From: an uncultured Prevotella sp.
GTDB lineage: Bacteria > Bacteroidota > Bacteroidia > Bacteroidales > Bacteroidaceae
DNA: 20,362 bases
Direction of reading: 5' to 3'
Assembly: GCA_905211345.1 (NCBI GenBank)
Contig: CAJMAO010000021.1
Span: 1 to 20,362, forward strand
Each line of letters opens with the position of its first letter. Positions within the stretch are counted from its first letter, which is position 1. The notes under the pieces were generated by a model. The model ran no database searches, was not told the DNA's origin, and was given only the letters and a program-made list of their open reading frames with translations. The position numbers were made by a program, and so were the translations under genes. Of this stretch, positions 5,836 through 13,012 are shown piece by piece.

Positions 5836-7005
5836 ATGAAAATATACCACCTGCTGCTCGGCGCAGCCTTGTGCGGCTCGCTCACGTCATGCTTCAAGGA
5901 CGAACCGCTCAACGCCGAATGTGACATAGAGCAGGCTTACGTGCAAATAGACGACCCCACGGAGATATTCTACCAAGCCAGCGACACGCTCGTCAACGTG
6001 CAGTCAAACGAGACTAGCATCGTTTTCGAGATTACCGACAAGGCCGAAATAACCACGATGGCACCCGTATTCAGGCTGACCGAGGGCGCCACGATAGAAC
6101 CGGCGAACGGATCGGAGCAGGACTTCAGCGACGGGCGCGAGGTGGCTTACACCGTAACGTCGCAAGACGGGGCTTGGCGGCGCACGTACCACGTGTCGTT
6201 CCGCGTGCTGCCCACGCCTGCCGAATACAGTTTTGAGAACATGCGCCTAGTAGACGGGGCCGCCGGAGGACAGTATTACGAATGGAGCGACCTGACGGAA
6301 GAAGGCAACTGGATAGGCGACTGGGCCACGGGCAACTCTGGCTTCAACCTCAGCGCGCAACTGGAAGGAGGCACTACGCCGCCCGAATACTACCCCTCGT
6401 CGCCCGTTGACGGCGGAGTGAGCGGCAAGGCAGTCAAGCTGGAAACGAAAGACACTGGCGGTTTCGGCACCCTGTTCGGCATGGGCATAGCGGCCGGCAA
6501 CTTGTTCATAGGCAAGTTTGACGCCCAAAAGGCGCTGACCGGAACAGAAGGCGCGATGCAGGCCACCAGCTTCGGCCGCAGCTTCGACCACGAGCCTGTA
6601 AGCCTCACGGGCTGGTATAAATACAAGTCGGGCGGAGAATGTATCGACGGGCGACATAACCCGATAAAAGGAAAATACGACCGCGGCGACATATACGCCG
6701 TGCTCTACCGCAACCACGACGCCGCGGGCGACGCCTTCACACTGCACGGCGACGACGTGAAGACCAGCCCGCAGATAGTGGCCATAGCCCAAGTGCCGGA
6801 AATAAACGACACGGAGGAGTGGACGGAGTTCAGGGTCGACTTCGACTACCGCGAGCCTATCGACCGCGAGCTGCTTGAACGCCGCGGCTACAACATAGCC
6901 GTAGTATGCACGTCGAGCATCGAGGGCGCCACGTTCAAGGGAGCGCTCGGCAGCACGCTCCACGTAGACGAGATAAAAGTAATATGCGCCCCTAAAACAG
7001 AATAG
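5836..7005 (+). CDS. Surface lipoprotein with PCMD domain
   Basis: A 389-residue lipoprotein. The signal peptide ends in the lipobox L-T-S-C with Cys19. The following F-K-D-E matches the K-(D/E)2 lipoprotein export signal described in Bacteroidetes, so display on the cell surface is likely. Residues about 25-125 look like an Ig-type beta domain (TEGATIEPANGS, VAYTVTSQDG, YHVSF). Residues about 130-387 fit the PCMD family (putative carbohydrate metabolism domain, PF13201), with a final STLHVDEIKVIC strand. Binding of a glycan is suggested by the family name but unproven. I chose ATG 5836 because earlier in-frame codons lie upstream of or inside the promoter. The next gene starts two bases after the stop, so they share an operon. 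Confidence 0.85.
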   Translation: MKIYHLLLGAALCGSLTSCFKDEPLNAECDIEQAYVQIDDPTEIFYQASDTLVNVQSNETSIVFEITDKAEITTMAPVFRLTEGATIEPANGSEQDFSDGREVAYTVTSQDGAWRRTYHVSFRVLPTPAEYSFENMRLVDGAAGGQYYEWSDLTEEGNWIGDWATGNSGFNLSAQLEGGTTPPEYYPSSPVDGGVSGKAVKLETKDTGGFGTLFGMGIAAGNLFIGKFDAQKALTGTEGAMQATSFGRSFDHEPVSLTGWYKYKSGGECIDGRHNPIKGKYDRGDIYAVLYRNHDAAGDAFTLHGDDVKTSPQIVAIAQVPEINDTEEWTEFRVDFDYREPIDRELLERRGYNIAVVCTSSIEGATFKGALGSTLHVDEIKVICAPKTE

Positions 7006-7007
7006 CC

Positions 7008-7760
7008 ATGAAGAAAGCGATACTTACACTCATACTGGCCGCCACGGCGGCCGTACAGGCGGGAGCCGCAGGCCTGCTTGACAACCTTACGTACAACCTG
7101 CGCTTCGGCTACAGCATAGGCGGCACCGCCCCCATGGGCATGCCCGCCACGATAAGGAGCATGGACAAGTTCACCCTGACGCCAAACTTCAACCTCGGCC
7201 TCGGCATATACAAGAACCTAGGCGGGCGCTGGGGAGTGACCACGGGCATGTACCTTGAAAACAAGGGAATGGACGTGGAGGCCACCGTGAAAAACTACCA
7301 CATGGCCTTCGTGCGCGGCAACCAGCGGCTGGAGGGAAATTTCACCGGCGGGGTAAGCATGGAGGTGGAGCAGTGGATGCTCACGCTGCCGCTCATGGCG
7401 ACATACTCGCCAAGCAAGAACGTACACATAAAGCTCGGCCCGTACCTCTCTTACGTGCGCTCGCACAAGTTCACCGGCTATGCCTACGGCGGCTACATAC
7501 GCGTGGGCGACCCTACCGGGCAGAAAGTGGAGATAGGCTCTGACGAGAGCAACCGCGGCGAGTTCGACTTCTCCGAGGACATGCGCTCGTGGCAGTTCGG
7601 CATGTTGGCCGGCGTTGACTGGTACTTCCACAAGCACTGGGGATGCTTCGCCGACCTGTCGTGGGGCTTCACCGACATCTTCGACGCCGACTTCAAGACC
7701 ATAGAACAAGACCTCTACCCCATCTACGGGACAATAGGCATTAGTTACAGAATAAAATAA
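7008..7760 (+). CDS. Outer-membrane beta-barrel (porin-family) protein
   Basis: A 250-residue protein with a Sec signal peptide (residues 1-20, MKKAILTLILAATAAVQAGA). The rest alternates polar and hydrophobic residues in strand-length stretches (YNLRFGYSIGG, NFNLGLGIYKNLG, WGVTTGMYLENKG, IKLGPYLSYV, FGMLAGVDWYFHKHWG) and ends in a strand, YGTIGISYRIK. This is the pattern of the Bacteroidetes outer-membrane beta-barrel family PF13568. There is no TonB plug or SusC-type N-terminus, so it is a small barrel rather than a receptor. It is tightly coupled to the PCMD lipoprotein upstream and followed after 25 bases by another exported protein, which suggests one envelope complex; that link is inference. 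Confidence 0.82.
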   Translation: MKKAILTLILAATAAVQAGAAGLLDNLTYNLRFGYSIGGTAPMGMPATIRSMDKFTLTPNFNLGLGIYKNLGGRWGVTTGMYLENKGMDVEATVKNYHMAFVRGNQRLEGNFTGGVSMEVEQWMLTLPLMATYSPSKNVHIKLGPYLSYVRSHKFTGYAYGGYIRVGDPTGQKVEIGSDESNRGEFDFSEDMRSWQFGMLAGVDWYFHKHWGCFADLSWGFTDIFDADFKTIEQDLYPIYGTIGISYRIK

Positions 7761-7785
7761 TCAACAACTAAAAACAAGGAAAAAG

Positions 7786-9393
7786 ATGAAGAAAATTTTT
7801 ACACTTATGGCCGCAGCCGTGATGGCTTTGTCGGCCAATGCGAAAGATTATACTGACGATTTGGCGATTACCTTGAATGGTATGCCTACTGCTCCGGCGC
7901 AAGCTAAAATAACAGTTAACCCCGTTGCTGGCTCTGACGGACTTTATGACATTGTCCTCAACCAGTTTACTTTTGGCGGAGTCTTCCTTATCGGAGACGT
8001 GACAATTGAAGATGTTGTCGGCAACAGCACAGACGGAATGGACGGATATACTTATTTCGAGCCTATCACCAAAGAAGCTACGATTACGAATGCGGAAGGC
8101 AGTTCGATTGCCCAACTGCTTGGTTACAAGGTAACTGTTACGATAAATGAAGGCAGCAAGATGTCTGACAACGACCTTTATCTGCTTATCGAACTGCCTG
8201 TTGATTATGGAACAAGCCATTTCGATGTAGCAGCTGTATTCGGAACAGGCGGCTATCAGATAAAAAACTCTGGCTTTGAGTATTTCCATAAGGCAACATA
8301 CACAAGCGGAAGCAAAGAATATTCAAGCGATGAGCCTAACGGTTGGCACTCATTCATGAGTTCAACGGGTTTGCTTGCAGGTGTTGTAAGTACGACAACA
8401 AAAACGTTTATTTCAGAAGATACCCCGGAGTCTTCTTTAGGAACAAAGAGCGTCAAGATTATTTCAAGTGTTGTGGATTTAGGTCTTTCGAAAATCCCTG
8501 CCAATGGAACGTTAACCACGGGACAGATGCAGGCAGGAGGATTTTCAGCTACCGACCCTGCAAACTGCGCTTTCCTTGACCTTTCTAATGAAGCAGTTGA
8601 CGGTAACGGCGACCCGTTCTACACCATACTTAACGGCAAACCTGACGCCTTGACCGTATGGGTTAAGTTCAAGCAAGGCCAAGACCTTGGCGAGAATAAA
8701 TACGCCAGTGTAAACGCGGTTATCACCGACGGTACACGTTATCAAGACCCGGAAGACCCGGATGAAACTTATACTAATGTCGTAGCCAAGGCGCAGAACA
8801 AGACAATCGAGAGCAAAGACTTCACTTGGCAGCAGCTGACCATCCCGTTTGACTACGATACCTACGCTTCAAACAACGCCGAGGTAAAGGCTATTCTCGT
8901 AACAATCGGTACTAACGCGCAGCCCGGTGTAGGCAGCAAGGACGCTAATAATCCCGACGAAATATATGTTGACGACATCGCGCTGGTGTACAACGCCGGC
9001 CTTGAAAGCCTTAACATAAAAGGTATGGACGTAGCTCTTGAGGACGGAAAGACCGCTTACGAGCTTGACGGCCTTACCGGGGAGCTTTCGCTTGACGACA
9101 TCACAGCCGTTTCTGACGGCCGCGGAGCAATGGTAACTAAGACTATCGAGGCTACGGACGGCGGCGCGCTGGTAACCATCACTGTAACATCCAACGACTA
9201 TCAGACAGTCAACACATGGACAGTCAACGTCAAGGGCGTGTCTACCGGCATAGAGAAGGTCGAGACAACGACCGAGAACGGCGTACAGGCTATTTACACA
9301 TTGGACGGCCGCATGGTAAGCACGATGGACGCAAAGGGCATCTACATCATCCGCAAGGCTGACGGCACTACCGTGAAAGTACTCAAGAAATAA
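7786..9393 (+). CDS. Secreted calycin-like/PCMD-like protein with C-terminal sorting-type domain
   Basis: A 535-residue exported protein with a signal peptide at residues 1-19 (MKKIFTLMAAAVMALSANA). Residues about 20-155 resemble the calycin-like beta-barrel domain found in Bacteroidales secreted proteins (ITLNGMP, YDIVLNQFTFGG, LLGYKVTVTIN). Residues about 165-410 resemble PCMD (NSGFEYFH, KSVKI, ALTVWVKF, NPDEIYVDDIALVYN). Residues about 412-488 form a small beta domain. The end, IYTLDGRMVSTMDAKGIYII then KVLKK, is like the type IX secretion sorting domains common in Prevotella. The first half is visibly AT-richer than the porin gene (24 of 60 G+C at 8281-8340 against 35 of 60 at 7441-7500). 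It is the last gene before the terminator at 9417-9446. Ligand unknown. Confidence 0.8.
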   Translation: MKKIFTLMAAAVMALSANAKDYTDDLAITLNGMPTAPAQAKITVNPVAGSDGLYDIVLNQFTFGGVFLIGDVTIEDVVGNSTDGMDGYTYFEPITKEATITNAEGSSIAQLLGYKVTVTINEGSKMSDNDLYLLIELPVDYGTSHFDVAAVFGTGGYQIKNSGFEYFHKATYTSGSKEYSSDEPNGWHSFMSSTGLLAGVVSTTTKTFISEDTPESSLGTKSVKIISSVVDLGLSKIPANGTLTTGQMQAGGFSATDPANCAFLDLSNEAVDGNGDPFYTILNGKPDALTVWVKFKQGQDLGENKYASVNAVITDGTRYQDPEDPDETYTNVVAKAQNKTIESKDFTWQQLTIPFDYDTYASNNAEVKAILVTIGTNAQPGVGSKDANNPDEIYVDDIALVYNAGLESLNIKGMDVALEDGKTAYELDGLTGELSLDDITAVSDGRGAMVTKTIEATDGGALVTITVTSNDYQTVNTWTVNVKGVSTGIEKVETTTENGVQAIYTLDGRMVSTMDAKGIYIIRKADGTTVKVLKK

Positions 9394-9416
9394 GCACAAC
9401 CGCTAACATATAAAAG

Positions 9417-9446
9417 TCCCGGGCGCGCGACCGCGTCCGGGATTTT
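9417..9446 (+). terminator. Intrinsic terminator of the envelope operon
   Basis: An 11-bp G+C-rich stem with one G-U pair (9417-9427 with 9432-9442), a 4-base loop and a following TTTT lie 24 bases after the stop codon. An AAAA run before the stem may allow weak action on the other strand. Confidence 0.8.
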
Positions 9447-9472
9447 GCGTATATTTATTGCACGAATATAGG

Positions 9473-9518
9473 ACGCAGTTAGGCAATGACAAGCTAAAAA
9501 ACTGCGTTTTTGCTTGTC
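9473..9518. promoter_or_regulatory. Two interlocked dyads upstream of the AlbA_2 regulator gene
   Basis: ACGCAGTT (9473-9480) pairs with AACTGCGT (9500-9507), and GACAAGC (9488-9494) pairs with GCTTGTC (9512-9518). The second pair overlaps the -33 box of the promoter at 9514-9545. They could be operator half-sites for a dimeric regulator, possibly the downstream winged-helix protein itself. As RNA they would form exclusive or pseudoknotted hairpins, the first followed by TTTTT. The function is inference. Confidence 0.35.
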
Positions 9519-9545
9519 GCTGCTCCCACCTTTTTTGTATATTTG
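9514..9545 (+). promoter_or_regulatory. Promoter of the AlbA_2 regulator gene
   Basis: TTG (9514-9516), 21 bases, TATATTTG (9538-9545). The ATG follows at 9573 after an A-rich leader. Confidence 0.65.
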
Positions 9546-9572
9546 CAGATTGAACAATCCAAACATATAATT

Positions 9573-10973
9573 ATGGACGCATTATTTATGTCTGCACAAA
9601 AAGAGGGAAGACGCCTTGAGTTTAAGGAAAGTCTGCCTACAAACTCGGACTTGGCAAAAACAATCGTGGCTTTTGCCAATGATGCCGGAGGGGAAATTTA
9701 TATAGGTATAAATGATGCGCATGAAGTTGTCGGTTTGCAGGAAGACGATTTGCCGCATATCGAGGAGCAAATAAGCAGTATGGTGTATGACAGGTGTTAT
9801 CCTACAATTCTGCCTGAAATATCTTTTATTACGTTTAAAGAGAAACATCTCATACGTGTCAGGATATATCAGGGAAGTATGCCTCCGTATTATATCAGGC
9901 AAGAAGGCAAACTTAAGGGAACGTATATACGCGTCGGGTCAACCAACCGTGTTGCAGACGAAAGCATTATTGCCGAGCTGGAACGGAAAAGGAGAAGCAG
10001 GTCTTATGACGCGGAATTGGTATTTGACAAGACTGTCGGGGAACTTGACATAACAAGTTTCCAAAAGTTTTATGAAGAGAAAACGGAAGAAAAATTAGAC
10101 ATGCACACGATGCGTAAACTTGATTTGGTGAAAACCGAACAAGGTAAGGAATATCCTACAAACGCATTGGTCCTGCTTTCCGACGACGCGTTACGTTTCT
10201 CCATGTTCCCTAACGCAAAAATAGAATGTGCCCGGTTTAAAGGAACAACAGCCGATGAATTTATCGACCAAAAGAGCATAACCTGCCATATCGGGCAACA
10301 GGCGGAGGAAGCATACAATTTTGTTTTACGCCACATAAACAAAGGAGCGAGGGTCGAAGGCGTCTACACTGTTTCGCATTGGGAATACCCGGTAAAAGCC
10401 ATAAGGGAGATTATCAGGAACGCCGTGGTGCATCGTCAGTATTCATTGACAGGAAAAGACATAAAGATCGCGGTTTTTGACGACATGATAGAAGTTACAA
10501 GTCCGGGACTGTTGCCGCCATCCATTGATTATTCAGACATGCAAAGCCGCCAATCTGACGCACGTAACAAGGTCATAGCGCCTGTGTTCAAGCGTCTTGG
10601 CATTATAGACCAATGGGGTAACGGATTGAAGCTGGTGTCATCAGAGATGGCAAAATATACCGATATTGAATTGAGATGGCATGAAGTAGGTTTGTCTTTC
10701 CAAGTACAATTTGTGAAAAAGAGAAATACTGTTGACGATAATGCTGGCGGTAATGGCGGTGATGTTGGCGGTAATGGCGGTGATGGTTTGATTGAAAATA
10801 GGATAAAAGAACTGATGATTAAGAACAAGTTTATAACAGCTTCAGAAATCGCTAATAGTGTAAATATAAGTAAGCGGAATTGCGAACGCATTATAGCCGA
10901 ACTGAAAAAGAGAGGCGACATTGAACGGTTTGGAGCTGCAAGAACCGGCCATTGGATTGTAAACAGACTGTAA
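9573..10973 (+). CDS. AlbA_2-domain ATP-binding transcriptional regulator
   Basis: A 466-residue cytoplasmic protein. Residues about 9-135 form an AlbA_2 (divergent AAA-4, Schlafen-like, PF04326) domain: EGRRLEFKES at 11-20 and IVAFANDAGGEIYIG from 31. Residues about 270-380 match the HATPase-like half of this family, with AIREIIRNAVVHRQY (Glu279, Asn283, His287), SPGLLPPSI and WGNGLKLV. Residues 392-405 are a Gly/Asn/Asp linker made by a DNA tandem repeat. The last 55 residues form a winged helix (ITASEIANSVNISKRNCERIIAELKKRG). I chose ATG 9573 because earlier in-frame codons overlap the promoter. It is AT-richer than its neighbours (23 of 60 G+C at 10081-10140), which hints at recent gain. 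Relatives are called transcriptional regulators; targets are unknown. Confidence 0.85.
   Translation: MDALFMSAQKEGRRLEFKESLPTNSDLAKTIVAFANDAGGEIYIGINDAHEVVGLQEDDLPHIEEQISSMVYDRCYPTILPEISFITFKEKHLIRVRIYQGSMPPYYIRQEGKLKGTYIRVGSTNRVADESIIAELERKRRSRSYDAELVFDKTVGELDITSFQKFYEEKTEEKLDMHTMRKLDLVKTEQGKEYPTNALVLLSDDALRFSMFPNAKIECARFKGTTADEFIDQKSITCHIGQQAEEAYNFVLRHINKGARVEGVYTVSHWEYPVKAIREIIRNAVVHRQYSLTGKDIKIAVFDDMIEVTSPGLLPPSIDYSDMQSRQSDARNKVIAPVFKRLGIIDQWGNGLKLVSSEMAKYTDIELRWHEVGLSFQVQFVKKRNTVDDNAGGNGGDVGGNGGDGLIENRIKELMIKNKFITASEIANSVNISKRNCERIIAELKKRGDIERFGAARTGHWIVNRL
10746..10787 (+). repeat. Two 21-bp in-frame tandem repeats in the linker
   Basis: Bases 10746-10766 and 10767-10787 differ at one position. 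Each encodes G-G-N-G-G-D plus one residue. Each unit has an internal 9-base near-repeat (GGCGGTAAT, GGCGGTGAT). The array joins the ATPase-like part to the winged helix, and unit number could change without breaking the frame. Confidence 0.85.
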
Positions 10974-11014
10974 GACTTGGATAAATAAAATATAAAACTA
11001 TAATTATTGAAACC

Positions 11015-12310
11015 ATGGAAGCCTTACTCCAATACGCATGGAAGCACAAGATGTTTCCCCTGAAGCCGCTGGTGACGACCGACGGGCAGGCCGTGGAGGT
11101 AATCGACACGGGACTGCAGAACACAGACGCGGGTCCCGACTTCTTCAACGCGAAAGTGAAAATCGGCGGCACGGAGTGGGCAGGCAACGTGGAGATACAC
11201 GAGCGGTCGTCATACTGGCGCACGCACGGGCACGACAAGGACGGGGCCTACGACAACGTAGTGTTGCACGTGGCGGAGACTATAGACGCCGACGTGACGA
11301 CCAGCGACGGCAGGCGGGTGGCCCAAATGCGGCTGGACATACCGCAAAAGGTGAAAGACAACTACGAGGCACTGCTCACGGAAGACCGCTATCCGCCGTG
11401 CTACGCCGTTATACCGACGCTCGACAGGCTGACCGTGCACAGCTGGATGAGCCGCCTGCTGGCCGAGCGTATGGAGCGTAAGACCGAGGACATACGCCGC
11501 AGAGTGGAGCTGTGCGGCGGCTCTTGGGAAGACGCACTGTTCGTTACGATGGCGCGCAACTACGGCTTCGGAGTGAACGGCGACGCTTTCGAGCGTTGGG
11601 CCGTGAACGTAAACCTGAGGGCCGCCGCCCACCACAGGGACGACATATCCCAGACCGAGGCCCTGTTTATGGGACAGGCGGGACTGCTAGACCCGGAGAG
11701 CGTGCCCGAACGTTACCGCGACACCGCCGCGAACGAAGGATATTTCGACAGGATGAGACGCGAGTATGAGTACTTAGCCCATAAGTTCGGGCTGAAGCAG
11801 ATGGACTGGAAGGCGTGGAAATTCCTTAGGATGAGACCTCAGAACTTTCCCCACATACGCCTGTCGCAACTGGCGGTGCTATACTGCTCGCGCCGGAGCG
11901 ACCTGAGCCGGCTGGTAGAATGTGCCACGGCTGACGACATGCGCGACATGCTGCGCACCAACGTAACGCCGTATTGGGAAACTCATTACACGTTCGGCTC
12001 GACAAGCTGTAAGACAAGGAAAAACCTCTCGGCGGCATCGCTCGACCTTATTATAATAAATACGGCCGCGCCGATGCTGTTCGCCTACGGCCGCCACAGG
12101 GGCGACGAAGCCCTGTGCGAACGGGCTTTAGACATTATGACACAGCTGAAAGCCGAAAACAACCACATCGTGCGCCTGTGGCGCGAATGTGGACTGAAGG
12201 CCGACAGCGCCGCCGACAGCCAAGCGCTGATACAGCTGAAACGGGAGTATTGCGACAGGAAGGACTGCCTGAGATGCCGGGTAGGCTACGAATACCTGAA
12301 AAAGAAGTAA
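11015..12310 (+). CDS. DUF2851 family protein
   Basis: A 431-residue cytoplasmic protein of the Bacteroidetes-typical DUF2851 family (PF11013), function unknown. The recognisable N-terminal block runs from MEALLQYAWKHKMF to LQNTDAGPDFFNAKV (residues 34-48), GNVEIHERSSYW (57-68), HGHDKDGAYDNVVLHV (71-86). Asp42, Glu60 and His62 are spaced like the acidic core of PD-(D/E)xK nucleases, but that reading is only a guess. The C-terminus carries Cys in YCDRKDCLRCRVGYEYL, a conserved-looking possible metal or structural site. There is no signal peptide or membrane segment. It starts 41 bases after the AlbA_2 gene with no clear promoter between, so read-through is likely. Its G+C content matches the housekeeping genes rather than its upstream neighbour. 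Confidence 0.85.
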   Translation: MEALLQYAWKHKMFPLKPLVTTDGQAVEVIDTGLQNTDAGPDFFNAKVKIGGTEWAGNVEIHERSSYWRTHGHDKDGAYDNVVLHVAETIDADVTTSDGRRVAQMRLDIPQKVKDNYEALLTEDRYPPCYAVIPTLDRLTVHSWMSRLLAERMERKTEDIRRRVELCGGSWEDALFVTMARNYGFGVNGDAFERWAVNVNLRAAAHHRDDISQTEALFMGQAGLLDPESVPERYRDTAANEGYFDRMRREYEYLAHKFGLKQMDWKAWKFLRMRPQNFPHIRLSQLAVLYCSRRSDLSRLVECATADDMRDMLRTNVTPYWETHYTFGSTSCKTRKNLSAASLDLIIINTAAPMLFAYGRHRGDEALCERALDIMTQLKAENNHIVRLWRECGLKADSAADSQALIQLKREYCDRKDCLRCRVGYEYLKKK

Positions 12311-12375
12311 ACAACGGCAAAACACGGGCGAAACCATGACCGGGCGTTACATTTTCAATAAAAAACGGGAAAATG

Positions 12376-12407
12376 TTTGCATAACTGAGATTTTATTACT
12401 AATTTTG
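12376..12407 (+). promoter_or_regulatory. Promoter of the rimP-nusA-infB operon
   Basis: TTTG (12376-12379), 20 bases, TAATTTTG (12400-12407): a full consensus match. Transcription should start near 12413, about 55 bases before the rimP ATG. Confidence 0.8.
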
Positions 12408-12420
12408 CAGCGTTCAGTGG

Positions 12421-12455
12421 AATGAGGGGCTTTGAGAAGTCCCTCATTTTATTTT
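12421..12455 (+). promoter_or_regulatory. Terminator-like hairpin in the rimP leader
   Basis: Bases 12421-12432 pair with 12437-12448 in a 12-bp stem with one G-U pair, closed by a four-base loop (TGAG) and followed by TTATTTT. It lies between the promoter and the rimP ATG (12468), so it sits in the 5' leader rather than at the end of the DUF2851 gene. It could be an attenuator or a 5' stability hairpin. Confidence 0.6.
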
Positions 12456-12467
12456 AATTACCCGTTT

Positions 12468-12935
12468 ATGATAGACAAAAACGTAGTTAGGAATTTAGTT
12501 GAAGAGTGGCTGAAAGACAAAGAGTATTTCTTGGTTGATGTTGAAATCAGCCCGGACGACAAAATCATTGTTGAGATTGACCACGCCGACGGAGTATGGA
12601 TTGACGACTGTGTGCAGCTGAGCAAGTACATAGAAGACCACCTGAGCCGCGACGAAGAGGATTACGAGCTTGAGGTGGGCAGCGCCGGACTGGGCCAGCC
12701 GTTCAAAGTGCCGCAGCAGTATGTAAACTTCATCGGCAAGGAAGTGGAAGTGCTCGACGCCGAAGGAAAGAAGCACCGCGGCACGCTTAAGGCCGTAGAC
12801 GGGCGCAAATTTACCGTGACCGTGAAGGAAAAAGTAAAGAAGGAAGGCGCCAAACGTCCAGTGACGGAAGACGTTGACAAGACGTTCGACATGGACGAAG
12901 TGAAATATACGAAATATCAGATAAACTTCAAATAA
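12468..12935 (+). CDS. rimP: Ribosome maturation factor RimP
   Basis: RimP binds the 30S subunit and assists its late assembly, in the cytoplasm. The 155-residue protein has the N-terminal alpha/beta domain (YFLVDVEISPDD, IIVEIDHADGV, IDDCVQLSKYIEDHL) and the family strand ELEVGSAGLGQPF, the counterpart of the usual LEVSSPGLDRPL. It ends with the Sm-like C-terminal domain (FIGKEVEVLD, GTLKAVDGRKFTVTV). I chose ATG 12468 because the upstream in-frame ATG at 12432 lies inside the leader hairpin. It heads the conserved rimP-nusA-infB order, with nusA 77 bases downstream. Confidence 0.95.
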   Translation: MIDKNVVRNLVEEWLKDKEYFLVDVEISPDDKIIVEIDHADGVWIDDCVQLSKYIEDHLSRDEEDYELEVGSAGLGQPFKVPQQYVNFIGKEVEVLDAEGKKHRGTLKAVDGRKFTVTVKEKVKKEGAKRPVTEDVDKTFDMDEVKYTKYQINFK

Positions 12936-13012
12936 AAGCACATCACCCAACGCCCCTATCCGTAATGAAAGGCGATAGGCGTGAAGACCACCCGAAAATA
13001 ACAAAAAAAGAT

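Noticed and set aside
9573..12310. A defence system made of the AlbA_2 protein and the DUF2851 protein
   Set aside because: Base composition differs between the two, DUF2851 is widespread in Bacteroidetes, and no effector or mobile-element genes are adjacent.
12311..12467. A tRNA upstream of rimP, as in the enterobacterial metY-rimP-nusA-infB operon
   Set aside because: No cloverleaf or tRNA consensus boxes; the space holds only a promoter and a hairpin.
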